In this document: piece after piece, positions 1 to 8,034 of the stretch
Layout of the letters: each line of letters begins with the position of its first letter
Numbering within the stretch: position 1 is the stretch's first letter
NCBI RefSeq assembly: GCF_039962115.1
Contig: NZ_JAMPKJ010000041.1
Coordinates: 1 to 54,708 of the forward strand
Source: Funiculus sociatus GB2-C1
Lineage (GTDB): Bacteria > Cyanobacteriota > Cyanobacteriia > Cyanobacteriales > FACHB-T130
Direction: 5' to 3'
DNA length: 54,708 nucleotides
Translations under genes and position numbers: made by a program
Notes under the pieces: generated by a model
The model's input: the letters and a program-made list of their open reading frames with translations, nothing else
What the model was told of the DNA's origin: nothing
Database searches by the model: none

Positions 1-135
1 TCTGTCCATCATCAAAAGCTATGGCTCGATAAATGAGGAAAAACAAAAACTTATATTATTGTCGGCTTGAATCACTAATCAAGCCTTCTCTGGGTCTTCC
101 ATTATTTATTCAGCAAGCCCTAAGTAAGGATATCT

Positions 136-387
136 ATGAGCGATCGCGAAAAATTGACCACAGCGACAGGTTGCCCAATTGCTGATAACCAGAACTCCCT
201 GACAGATGGAGCGATCGCAGGAGCATTAAGCGGCACGCGGCAAGATATCCAAATGCGACAACTGTGTCACTTCTTCCTCGCTGACATGGATTACGGTATG
301 CGTGTTGCCAAGGCGTTGAGCATTGACATTGACCCCGGTATGCTGCAACAAAATCAACAAAACAATCCTCAGCCTGTAACAGCCTAA
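136..387 (+). pseudogene. Internally deleted catalase remnant (83 aa, open frame)
   Basis: This small frame joins the two ends of a haem catalase. Residues 1-23 (MSDREKLTTATGCPIADNQN and following) look like the catalase N-terminus. Residues about 38-66 (IQMRQLCHFF, DMDYGMRVAKAL) look like the C-terminal catalase-related segment. The roughly 400-residue core with the haem-binding and catalytic residues is absent, so catalase activity is not expected. The frame is uninterrupted and AAGGATATCT precedes the ATG, so it may still be translated. A HIP1 octamer (211-218) lies at the apparent junction. It is either a decaying deletion product or a retained miniprotein. The family match is from memory and is strong; the meaning is uncertain. 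Confidence 0.7.
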
Positions 388-409
388 ATTATTAGCTGTC
401 TGTTTTCTC

Positions 410-467
410 CTTTGGGTAGGTGAACCTGTTTTTAACAGGGGCGCATCAATAACGCCCCTACCCAAAG
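410..467. repeat. Nested palindrome after the catalase remnant
   Basis: The outer arms CTTTGGGTAG (410-419) and CTACCCAAAG (458-467) pair, and inside them GGGGCG (438-443) pairs with CGCCCC (453-458, sharing one base with the outer arm). It lies 23 bases after the stop of the catalase remnant. It could act as a transcript-end hairpin, but no T-run follows. It also resembles the GTAGGGGC-type palindrome core found at 30275-30303. Confidence 0.5.
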
Positions 468-554
468 GCTTTCCGGGTTAACGACAATTTTGTATTTGGA
501 ATTACTTATCAAGTTACTCTCAGCAGTTCTCCTAAAAAATTGTAGGGAAAATTT

Positions 555-743
555 ATGGATTCTGCCAATAAGCCATGCAAACCTAAGCAACTTAGCATAT
601 TACAAATTATTGGAATAGTGCTGCTATTAGCTGCGGTTAAATATAGTTTGGACGAAGTTTCACTGTTTCTGCTTAAGCATTTTATTTCAGAAGAATCTGT
701 TGTGTACACAACATTAGTCAACGAATTTCGGCATTTTCACTAA
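555..743 (+). CDS. Small membrane protein, unrecognised (62 aa)
   Basis: I do not recognise this protein. It has a lysine-containing N-terminus (KPCKPKQ), one hydrophobic stretch at about residues 15-34 that could span the membrane, and a mixed C-terminus. AGGG lies about eight bases before the ATG. It stands alone between the catalase remnant and the glutathione S-transferase, with no operon partner. The overlapping minus-strand frame is less convincing because it lacks an obvious ribosome site. It may be a real small protein or a chance frame. Confidence 0.35.
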   Translation: MDSANKPCKPKQLSILQIIGIVLLLAAVKYSLDEVSLFLLKHFISEESVVYTTLVNEFRHFH

Positions 744-836
744 CCTTGAGCAATGGTGGCGCGCCCGTGCGATCGCCTGTCTTTCTGTTGATGCTCCAAA
801 CGAAGCCATACGCGAACGGGCGCAAGGAGAGCGAAG

Positions 837-1469
837 TTACGCGCACACTTTATTCACACTCTTGAGCTTATTCACTTCATCCCACCAACTCTTCAGTTTA
901 GGAGTTTGAGCGGTAATTGCCTCAAACTCTGGCGTTTTCGAGAGGTAGATGAAGATGGGAATTAGGTAGAAATCGGCAATGCTCAATTCATTACCTAGCA
1001 GGTATGGGCTACCAACAGCCAGCGACTCAATCGCCTCTGCTGCTGTTTTTGCAGGCGCGATCGCATTTTTCACCGCGTCCTCATCTGTTTTGCCGCCCTG
1101 ACTTGGCACAATTAGATGCTGGATGACAATTGTCCTGATTGCAGATGGGTAGAAATAGCTATCAATAATTGCCATAATCTGGCGCATCCGAGCCTTAGAC
1201 AGCGGATTAGACGGGCTAAACTTGTTACTTGCGACGACAGTATCGAGATAGTCGGTAATGGCAGCCGTCTCATAAAGCACTTCCCCATCCACTTCGAGAG
1301 TCGGGACTTTACCAAACGGATTTTTAGCTAGGTACTCGGCTGAGGTGTTTTCACCGTTGAAAATCCCGACTTCTTTGAGGTCATAGTCTGCACCTGCTTC
1401 CTCAAGCAACAACCGGACAGTACGAACGTAAGTGCTGAGAGGAATGCCGTAAACAGCGATCGCTGGCAT
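837..1469 (-). CDS. Glutathione S-transferase family protein
   Basis: A cytosolic GST of about 210 residues, the usual length. The N-terminal thioredoxin-like domain carries YGIPLSTYVRTVR, GKVPTLEVDGEVLYET with the cis-proline, and the ETAAI glutathione-binding region. The C-terminal half is helical with SIADFYLIPIF, typical of the GST C-domain. The substrate cannot be read from sequence; such proteins conjugate or reduce electrophiles using glutathione. I start at the ATG at 1469 (MPAIAVYG) because GGAG lies 11 bases upstream and the extra 13 residues from 1508 do not resemble the family. The gene is monocistronic. Confidence 0.88.
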   Translation of the reverse strand: MPAIAVYGIPLSTYVRTVRLLLEEAGADYDLKEVGIFNGENTSAEYLAKNPFGKVPTLEVDGEVLYETAAITDYLDTVVASNKFSPSNPLSKARMRQIMAIIDSYFYPSAIRTIVIQHLIVPSQGGKTDEDAVKNAIAPAKTAAEAIESLAVGSPYLLGNELSIADFYLIPIFIYLSKTPEFEAITAQTPKLKSWWDEVNKLKSVNKVCA

Positions 1470-1779
1470 TATCTGTAAATCTCCAATCCTTTTGTTCGAC
1501 AGTGACAATAATACTAGCTGACTAACTGCGATCGCCTCAGCTAGTAGGGGGAGAACTGGCGAACGAGCTGTTTGAGGGATACAAATGGGCGGTCAGATGA
1601 GTGAAAACCCCACGTTAAGCTGTCTATTGGGCAAAAATAATTGAAATGCGATCGCTCATTTCTGCTTAAGGCTAACTGCGTTATAGCTGATTTGTTGCAT
1701 CCTTTCTACCAGATTAATAGAGCGACAAAATTAAAAATATAATGCGATTTGGGTTGATATAGATGTTAGGGTGCTGCCA
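1470..1779. other. Non-coding stretch between GST and toxin genes
   Basis: No convincing gene is seen. The stretch holds the region upstream of the GST gene (minus strand) and the region downstream of the DUF5615 gene. HIP1 or HIP1-like octamers occur near 1530 and 1650. No clear terminator hairpin or promoter could be identified by eye. Confidence 0.5.
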
Positions 1780-2118
1780 CTAATCGCCCCTAATCTCCAC
1801 TAACATCTCGCCTGAGCGCAAAAGCTCCAAAGCTTCCGGCAATGTTGCACTCAAAATCTCTCGCAATCGCGTATTTGATGTATTGCCACACGTCAGCCAG
1901 ATAATTTGTGGCGGTACTCCGTAGCGAGCGACCAAATCAACGAAATCTCTGTCCTTGGTCATAACGATCGCTCCTGGCGCTTTTGCTGCTTCAAAAATCT
2001 CATAATCTTCAGCATCTCTCAGACCAATATCGCGCAAGGCTACTGCTGTCACCCCAAATGTATTCGCGATCCAGGGTGCAATTCCAGGCGACAGTTGTGC
2101 ATCTACCCAAATCGTCAT
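1780..2118 (-). CDS. DUF5615 PIN-like protein (probable toxin)
   Basis: A 112-residue PIN-like protein of the DUF5615 type, a family found next to DUF433 proteins and proposed to be a nuclease toxin. Acidic residues fit a PIN-like active site: D6 in WVDAQLSP, the D/E pairs around residues 30-40 (LRDAEDYEIFEAA) and KDRDFVDL around residues 55-63. Its start overlaps the stop of the upstream DUF433 gene by four bases (ATGA, 2115-2118), implying translational coupling. The toxin role is inferred from the family and gene order; an RNA target is not demonstrable here. Confidence 0.85.
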   Translation of the reverse strand: MTIWVDAQLSPGIAPWIANTFGVTAVALRDIGLRDAEDYEIFEAAKAPGAIVMTKDRDFVDLVARYGVPPQIIWLTCGNTSNTRLREILSATLPEALELLRSGEMLVEIRGD

Positions 2119-2339
2119 GCCACCAGAACTGGATGATCGACTTTACGCGCCGCGTAGGTGAGTGCTGCTTTCAGATCCTCCATTTCCAGATCGGGCATTT
2201 CCTCCAATATTTCTTCGGCACTTAAACCAGCCGCAAACAAGTCCAGCACATCTGATACCCGAATTCTCATACCCCGAATGCAGGGACGACCTCCACACTG
2301 TTTTGGATTAACTGTAATTCTCTCAAGCAAATTTGGCAT
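2115..2339 (-). CDS. DUF433 protein (probable antitoxin)
   Basis: A 74-residue DUF433 protein with the characteristic opening ITVNPKQCGGRPCIRGMRIRV and a helix-turn-helix-like segment (VSDVLDLFAAGLSAEEIL), followed by an acidic EEMPDLEMEDLKAAL region. It is expected to bind DNA and neutralise the downstream PIN-like protein, with which it overlaps by ATGA. GGAG lies about nine bases before the ATG. Autoregulation of the pair is likely for this class but no operator is evident. Confidence 0.85.
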   Translation of the reverse strand: MPNLLERITVNPKQCGGRPCIRGMRIRVSDVLDLFAAGLSAEEILEEMPDLEMEDLKAALTYAARKVDHPVLVA

Positions 2340-2540
2340 TCGATTTTGCTCCGAAATAAATCCTTATCTCAGTGTGGATCGAGTTTGCCTAAGTTGCAAA
2401 TTCAAAAAATCTGAAGATGCGATCGCTCATTTCTGCTTCAGCCTCACTCCTTTCTAACTGGTTTTTGCTTCCTTTTTGTTTGGTCAAAAACTCAATAAAA
2501 TCAAAATATTCAATTTGAAAGCAAGTGTTAGACTGGCTTC

Positions 2541-2738
2541 TCAACTGCTACCTAATTTCCCCTTGAGAATCTCTTCCATTTCCCTCAAATCTTCTTCAGT
2601 CTTAGGCAACCGATATTTTGGGATATTAGGATTCCCGCGTTTAATCAGAGCCTCAATTGCTTCATCATCCTCTCGGTGAGCCAATACATAAGTTCTCAGT
2701 TCTTGACGGGTCATTTTGCTAAAGTCAGGCTTTATCAT
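2541..2738 (-). CDS. DUF6887 family protein
   Basis: A small protein of 65 residues with the motif KPDFSKMTRQELRTYVLAHREDDEA (first 25 residues), which I recognise from cyanobacterial DUF6887 proteins; the function is unknown. I start at the ATG at 2738 because AAGG is eight bases upstream and family members begin with this KPDF segment; the ATG at 2756 would add six residues. In other cyanobacteria this gene often pairs with a DUF6888 gene. I find no such partner here, so it seems orphaned. It sits in a cluster of toxin-antitoxin-like genes. Confidence 0.7.
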   Translation of the reverse strand: MIKPDFSKMTRQELRTYVLAHREDDEAIEALIKRGNPNIPKYRLPKTEEDLREMEEILKGKLGSS

Positions 2739-2801
2739 TAAAGCTACCTTGACCATCGGAAAAAATTAGAATTTCCACGCCTCTCAGTCATTAGGAAAAC
2801 T

Positions 2802-2963
2802 CTATTTCCACGGCTGATCATTGGAAGGTTTGAGTTGAATAATTTCAACCAGTAAAGCCTCAACGATGAGATGCCCTTTGAGTAGTGTTACTAAAATTTC
2901 ATCATTTCTACTAAGTTGACCTATGTAATGCTCGAAGAATCGGGCTAAAACAGGCTTCCCCAT
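2802..2963 (-). pseudogene. Truncated small gene with KGHLIVEALL motif
   Basis: This 53-codon frame is absent from lists of longer frames. It reads MGKPVLARFFEHYIGQLSRN and continues through LLKGHLIVEALLVEIIQL to a TAG after PWK. From memory, KGHLLVE-like proteins in cyanobacteria are much longer and continue after a tryptophan-rich segment, so the TAG probably truncates the gene. After the stop the same frame reads SFPND, then a second stop. The next 40 bases look like an imperfect duplicate (TTTCCACG occurs at 2773-2780 and 2806-2813). No strong ribosome site is visible. Confidence 0.4.
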
Positions 2964-3035
2964 AGATTAGCTTTTAAACTTAGCGTTAAGGTGCTGGAAT
3001 ATTTTTGGTACAGTTTGGAATTGATTTGTTATGCC

Positions 3036-3851
3036 CTAGTACCTCAGTTTCAGCCATTTCGTTACCTTAAAACGCCGTACATAGGGTGGACTGCGGATCT
3101 CATTCATCAAGTCCCAGTAGCAGGTCTTGGACAATTTCGCCGATACCCCTGTGGGATAGGTATATTGGTACATAGGCAAATCGGCAGATTCCCATACGAT
3201 GCTGTGTCGGAATTCAGGCTGCAAGTACTCATATATACCCCACCGGATATTGTTCAGAAACTCGGCAATCGTGCTGCTGTGGTAATTTAGAATGTCGGTG
3301 TGGAATCGTTCATAGAAGTCAGCAAGCGCAAGCATGGCATCGTCAAGAGCAACCGAGACACCCCTGGTGGCGAGGGCTTGTTGAAGCTGTTCGGCCACCC
3401 CCACGGATCTTAAAAAATTGTGCTTCGAGATATCGCCACACATTTTGAGGAATTTAACCCTCGATAGTTGTAGCTTGGTCTCTGTATCAATTGATGGTAG
3501 CCACACCTCAACTTCAACTTCCTGATCGAGCCATTCTTTGAACTCATGGGTTGCTTCGCGCAGTGACCTTATAGAGTCATCTACGTTGAAACTAGGGTTA
3601 CTGACGATAAACCTTAACCCACTGAGATACGAGGTCTGCTTTAATGGGGCCTTTCTGTCAGTACATGACAAGAAATCAACAAGAACAATGTTGAAATATC
3701 GTTGGTGTGTTATTGATTCAAACAATATTGATGAATCGGGGTCACTCCCACCCAGAGAGAGTACTTCAAAGTTCACCATCGAGTCGATCAGTTCCTTGAT
3801 GGCTCTTAAGAACACGACCTCTTCTTCGATGTTACTGAGGCTCATAGGCAT
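3036..3851 (-). CDS. Hypothetical protein (271 aa), unrecognised
   Basis: I do not recognise a domain. The protein is soluble and mixed helical, with no signal peptide or membrane segment. Notable parts are EEEVVFLRAIKELIDSM at the N-terminus, a central KFLKMCGDISKHNFLR around residues 133-148 and an aromatic C-terminal third (WGIYEYLQPEFRHSIVWES). The KH pair in DISKHN recalls HEPN-like proteins, but the usual Rx4-6H signature is not clear. Neighbours are toxin-antitoxin-like and nuclease genes, so an accessory or defence role is possible. An internal ATG at 3845 is an alternative start; neither has a strong ribosome site. Confidence 0.6.
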   Translation of the reverse strand: MPMSLSNIEEEVVFLRAIKELIDSMVNFEVLSLGGSDPDSSILFESITHQRYFNIVLVDFLSCTDRKAPLKQTSYLSGLRFIVSNPSFNVDDSIRSLREATHEFKEWLDQEVEVEVWLPSIDTETKLQLSRVKFLKMCGDISKHNFLRSVGVAEQLQQALATRGVSVALDDAMLALADFYERFHTDILNYHSSTIAEFLNNIRWGIYEYLQPEFRHSIVWESADLPMYQYTYPTGVSAKLSKTCYWDLMNEIRSPPYVRRFKVTKWLKLRY

Positions 3852-4033
3852 AGCTCATCGGCGAAAGATAACAACTTTGCATCATAACTGATATTTTTCG
3901 TACATCCACTACAAGGTAGTTTTAGCCATGCGATTGCAATCGGTTTCATGCCTTGAGCTATCTTATGTAAAGATAGCTATTTCACTTTGGCAATAATATT
4001 GGGCTTAGCGAATCTCTTTCCAGCACTTAACTT

Positions 4034-4729
4034 TCACAATTCAAGAAAAAACTTTACTACGGACACTTTCATATCTAGATCAGGATTTTCTTCACCAGTG
4101 GTAATGACTTTTAGTTTATTGTCATATAAGTCTACAAACTCAAAGCTACAGAAACCGTAACCAGTACCTGATGAACAATCAATCTCCCAATAGCCTCTCT
4201 CCCAAAATACAGAACCGTTTCCATTCTGAATATTAGGATTCTCGCCATAACTCCAATGTTTCATATCAGGTTGCCATCCAGCCTCTATTAAGCGTTCCCT
4301 TGCGGTGTCATAGGTGAGTCCATAAAGGTTAGGAATGGGAGTATGAGCTGTAGGAGAGTTTATGGAATCCCACTTCCTAGCCAAATCACCCTCAAGCTCA
4401 CGAACTGCTGTTTCTTCAGCTATCCGCTTCCACTCGTGCAGCACCTCCAAGGTATATCGTGCTGAATCATTATCTACAAGCTTGGCGCATTTCTGACAAA
4501 GCCAGATTCCGTTTTCTGTTGACTTCCTCTGTTCAGCGGAAAGAGATGTATTGTAACGTGGTCCTCTGGGCGAGGCAGCTGTGATGTGTGCAGCGACACC
4601 GACGTTAACTGTCTTCGTTGAGTCTTGATGGGGGCCACTTGTTGGCTGTCGGCAGGAAGGATTGGAACAACGGTAGCCCACACGCTTTGCCAGTAGCTCT
4701 TTCGTTGCCGCAGGAAAGTCATCGCGCAT
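4034..4729 (-). CDS. HNH endonuclease with PASTA-like C-terminal extension
   Basis: Counting from the TTG three codons upstream of the chosen ATG, residues 24-29 (CSNPSC) and 81-84 (CQKC) form two zinc-binding pairs. H51 in VAAHI and N76 in STENGIWL are the probable catalytic HNH residues. This is the HNH type with GPRYN between the zinc pairs. After a linker, residues 135-155 (IPNLYGLTYDTARERLIEAG) resemble a PASTA repeat. Residues about 184-215 (WEIDCSSGTGYGFCSFEF) match a cysteine-bearing module seen in secreted or periplasmic proteins. No signal peptide is present. Start at ATG 4729 rather than TTG 4738. It is likely a nicking or cutting nuclease of unknown target; a defence role is inference. 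Confidence 0.8.
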   Translation of the reverse strand: MRDDFPAATKELLAKRVGYRCSNPSCRQPTSGPHQDSTKTVNVGVAAHITAASPRGPRYNTSLSAEQRKSTENGIWLCQKCAKLVDNDSARYTLEVLHEWKRIAEETAVRELEGDLARKWDSINSPTAHTPIPNLYGLTYDTARERLIEAGWQPDMKHWSYGENPNIQNGNGSVFWERGYWEIDCSSGTGYGFCSFEFVDLYDNKLKVITTGEENPDLDMKVSVVKFFLEL

Positions 4730-4974
4730 AGTTACCAAGCCTAATCTTTAGATGATTTTACTGTGGTTAGGCAACTACCAACTCAAGCACAGCTTTATTC
4801 ATAATTTGTAATTTGATAAATTTTCTCCGCTTCCGTTTATTTCGCGGGTGAAAGTGACCCAGAAGCTTTGAAACTCCCTTTGTGATCGCGCCTTAAGCAT
4901 CTACATCTTCCCGTTATCCGATAAAACACCAGTCGATGATATGCTGATTCGGATTAGCGATCGCTCTCCCGGTA

Positions 4975-7230
4975 TCAGGTATAAACTACAACCGGAACTC
5001 GCTTAAACGCAGGTATCCCAGACTGCTTATCTATACGCGCTTTAAAGATTACATTAACTTCGGGATAAAACATCATTGCTGCTCCTTGACGGACAGCACC
5101 AAAGATAATTTCAACATTCTCTAATTTGCCTGCATCACCTTGCACCGTCACTCGTTGATGCTCTTGCCATCCTGCTTGTTTTGCATCGCATGGGTTCATT
5201 AAAATGCAATTTCGGTGCGGCATTCCGCGATATTTGTCGCCTGGTTTGTAAACTACAGTATTGTGTTGCGAGTAGCTACGCCCCGTCATCAATGCTAATA
5301 CAATGCTAGGGGTAGATTCCGGGATTCCAAACGCTTCTACTTCCGGTAAATGCAATTGGGGTAATGGCGTGACAAACATATTCGCTTTACCGGACGGTGT
5401 AGCAAATTTAGGTTCATTGAAAATGCGTCCGGCGATGGTAAATTCTTCCTGGGTTTCATCAATTGTCGCCATCTGCTCAAAGCCAGGAATCGTTTTAGCA
5501 ATCAGTTGACGGACATATTTAGTATCTTGCAGTTTGCGCCAATCAACCGGATCGCTGCCAAGAATCCGATGCGCCAATTGTGTGAGAAATTCTACCTCCG
5601 AAATTAGAGCCACATCCTTGAGATGGGTTTTACCAACGTCATTTAGCCGCACAAAATTGTTGCCCGATTCCGTAGTAGTTTGGTGCGGATTTTCAAAGCG
5701 GTTAAATACGGGAATGATGATGGTATTTTTCTGCGCTAAACCGTGAAAGTGTCCTAGATTCGGTTTGGTGGCGAGGTAGATAATGGTTTCAATATTGCCT
5801 AAAGCTCGCTTTGCTTGATTTAAATCCGGGTTCGCCGCATACAGATTCCCACCCAGGCAAATCAACGTGTCTACTTTACCTGCATCAGCCGCATCAATTA
5901 AGTCGCGGGCGCGATATCCAGGGTTGCGGTTGAGCGATCGCCCCAGCAATTTCTCTAGCGCTTCTTGAATCTCTTTTTTGAGTTGGACTGTGACTCCCAT
6001 CGAGCCAAAACCCTGGACGTTGGAGTGTCCCCGGATCGGCATCGTACCGCCGCCTTCTTTGCCAGCATTCCCTGTCAGCAGTGCGGTGTTAGCGATCGCA
6101 TAGATGTTATCCACGCCGTTTTCTTGCTGCGTTGCACCCATTGCCCAAGCAAACACCACACCCTTAGAAAAAGCGATTATTTCTGCGGCGACTTCGATCT
6201 CCTGTTGGGAAACACCGCAAGTTTGCGCGATCGCTTCCCAGGAAATAGAGCCAGCATAATCGATAACCGGTTCCCAACCCTCAGCATGGGCGCAAAGATA
6301 ATCTATTTGAATTAAGTTGCGTTCAATTAGCGCTTTTTGGATGCCGATAAATAGCGCCACATCGCTACCGGGAATCGGTTGCAGATAAAGTGAGGAAATT
6401 GCCGATCCAGTGAATAGCGACTTGAGGGGAAATGCTGGAGAAGCAAACTTGACTAACCCCACTTCCACTACTGGATTAACGACAATAACTTTGCCACCGC
6501 GATCGCGCAACTCGATCAGTTCGTTCATCAAGCGCGGATGGTTAGCAGGTGCATTCGACCCGATCAGCACCACGCAGTCTGCCTTTTTCAGGCTATCCAG
6601 ACTGACCATTGAGGTGCCAGAACCAAACATCTGCTTCAGTCCCACAGTTGAGGGGACGTGGCACAAATCCGAACAATCAGCCAAATGATTCGACCCCAGT
6701 GATCGCATCATCAGTTGCAGCAGATAAGCCGCTTCGTTCGACGATCTCCCGGAACTATAGGAGGCGACTCGCTCCGGCGACTTGCGAAAACCAGCTTCTG
6801 CAATCTCGTAAATCTCATCCCAGGAAATCCGCTCGTAATGAGATTTTCCCTCGCGCAGAATGACCGGAAAGCTCAGACGACCGAGGCGATCCGCTTCTAA
6901 GGAAGTTAACTGCTGGAGTTCGGCGATACTGTGGCGGTCGAAAAAATGGGTCGAGACAGCAGGTTGCAACTCGGCGGAAATGGCCTCTACGCTTTTCGCG
7001 CAGCGTTGCATCGTTTCCCCCAACTCGTTCGCGAAGCCGCCCTTTTGTCCCCCCGTTCCCCAAGCACAAGACAAACAAGCACTTTTATGCAACAACGTTT
7101 GCCACAGTTTTGGGCCTTCTGGCGACAGGGTATGTTCTGCCCAATATTGCACGACGGGCAAACCGCCACCCATCTCTGGAGCATTGCTGGTTGCTTTCGT
7201 TGCGTCTTCTGGTTTAATTTCTACGTCCAT
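4975..7230 (-). CDS. FdhF/YdeP-type molybdopterin oxidoreductase
   Basis: A 751-residue member of the formate dehydrogenase H/YdeP family of bis-molybdopterin-guanine-dinucleotide enzymes. CLSCAWGTGGQKGGF near the N-terminus, LGSNHLADCSDLCHVPST with a cysteine at the position of the formate dehydrogenase selenocysteine (C190 from this start), and VVLIGSNAPANHPRL fit the family. The C-terminal domain has SYSQHNTVVYKPGDKYRGMP. Only one CxxC pair is seen near the N-terminus, so a complete 4Fe-4S site is doubtful. The substrate of most YdeP-type proteins is unknown. I start at ATG 7230 because AAGAGGAAGC precedes it; the ATG at 7257 lacks this. No partner subunit or cofactor gene is adjacent. Confidence 0.88.
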   Translation of the reverse strand: MDVEIKPEDATKATSNAPEMGGGLPVVQYWAEHTLSPEGPKLWQTLLHKSACLSCAWGTGGQKGGFANELGETMQRCAKSVEAISAELQPAVSTHFFDRHSIAELQQLTSLEADRLGRLSFPVILREGKSHYERISWDEIYEIAEAGFRKSPERVASYSSGRSSNEAAYLLQLMMRSLGSNHLADCSDLCHVPSTVGLKQMFGSGTSMVSLDSLKKADCVVLIGSNAPANHPRLMNELIELRDRGGKVIVVNPVVEVGLVKFASPAFPLKSLFTGSAISSLYLQPIPGSDVALFIGIQKALIERNLIQIDYLCAHAEGWEPVIDYAGSISWEAIAQTCGVSQQEIEVAAEIIAFSKGVVFAWAMGATQQENGVDNIYAIANTALLTGNAGKEGGGTMPIRGHSNVQGFGSMGVTVQLKKEIQEALEKLLGRSLNRNPGYRARDLIDAADAGKVDTLICLGGNLYAANPDLNQAKRALGNIETIIYLATKPNLGHFHGLAQKNTIIIPVFNRFENPHQTTTESGNNFVRLNDVGKTHLKDVALISEVEFLTQLAHRILGSDPVDWRKLQDTKYVRQLIAKTIPGFEQMATIDETQEEFTIAGRIFNEPKFATPSGKANMFVTPLPQLHLPEVEAFGIPESTPSIVLALMTGRSYSQHNTVVYKPGDKYRGMPHRNCILMNPCDAKQAGWQEHQRVTVQGDAGKLENVEIIFGAVRQGAAMMFYPEVNVIFKARIDKQSGIPAFKRVPVVVYT

Positions 7231-7531
7231 ACAGCTTCCTCTTGAATGCAGCGCCACTCATCTGTCAGCCTGGAATGCGTTCTATCCCTCTGAATTTATC
7301 TTGAGCTAAATACTATCTAGAGGGACTTGAAATTAGCGTAACTCATCAAAACTTGTCTCGCACGATTGTATGGATGTGCGATCGCTGAAAGCTTTTTACT
7401 GGAAAACTAGCTTCTCAAATATCCTCAAACGATTTCTGAGATTTCAGTCCTCAAGCAGATTTTCAGGTGCCTTCCCCTAGCGTGCAACCGCTCTGTGAAA
7501 TAATGGGAACACAACTGTTCCTAAAATTTTT
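7231..7531. other. Divergent intergenic region
   Basis: This stretch separates the minus-strand oxidoreductase from the plus-strand PII-like gene and should hold both promoters. No gene is seen. A HIP1 octamer spans about 7379-7386. GGAACACAACTGTTCC at 7505-7520 is a perfect palindrome (GGAACA, four-base centre, TGTTCC) about 12 bases before the PII-like start and could be an operator or a hairpin in the leader. Confidence 0.45.
7505..7520. promoter_or_regulatory. Palindrome just upstream of the PII-like gene
   Basis: GGAACACAACTGTTCC is an inverted repeat with six-base arms GGAACA and TGTTCC around CAAC. It ends 11 bases before the ATG at 7532, so it overlaps the place where the ribosome would bind and no other ribosome site is obvious. 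It may be an operator or a translational control hairpin. The function is inference from position only. Confidence 0.35.
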
Positions 7532-7831
7532 ATGACCACTTCTCACAGCCAGGGCTATCTCGTCACGATCATCTGCGAATCGGTATTGCAAGATCGCCTA
7601 GTTAAGCTGCTCAGCACAATAGGTGCTTCTGGCTACACCATTATTCCCGCCAAGGGCGCTGGTAGTCACGGTAGACGCATGGGAGATATCGCTGGCTATA
7701 ACACCAACATTGAAGTCAAAACCGTTGTCACAAAAGAGATATCAGACCAATTGCTAGAAGACCTGAAGGAGTTGTCGAGCAATCATGCCTTGATTGCCTT
7801 TCGTCAAAAGGTAGATGGCTTGTTTGATTAA
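7532..7831 (+). CDS. PII-like signalling protein
   Basis: A 99-residue protein with the PII ferredoxin-like fold pattern. An initial strand YLVTIICESVLQDRLVKLL is followed by GASGYTIIPAKGAGSHGRRMGD at the position of the T-loop, then a strand IEVKTVVTKEISDQLLEDL. The GASGYT...GxGS arrangement resembles SbtB-type PII-like proteins more than GlnB, and the tyrosine-uridylylation motif of GlnB is missing. It is slightly short and lacks the C-terminal segment of SbtB. It presumably binds a nucleotide and regulates a transporter or enzyme, but no partner gene is adjacent. It is monocistronic with a weak ribosome site. Confidence 0.72.
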   Translation: MTTSHSQGYLVTIICESVLQDRLVKLLSTIGASGYTIIPAKGAGSHGRRMGDIAGYNTNIEVKTVVTKEISDQLLEDLKELSSNHALIAFRQKVDGLFD

Positions 7832-8034
7832 GTAGTTGAATCTAAAATCTGACTGGGACGATAGATTTCAATTTGTCGAGTTCTAGGAGTGATTAACTAG
7901 CGTAAGCGATCGCAAATACTCAACACGCTATTCTTAAACTAGCGTTGTCTGCGGAATATTCAAGATTGCGATCGCTTTAGTATCGCCCGTTAGGTTAGCA
8001 CTAAAACACTTTCTCGATCCGCATCAACAAGCGG

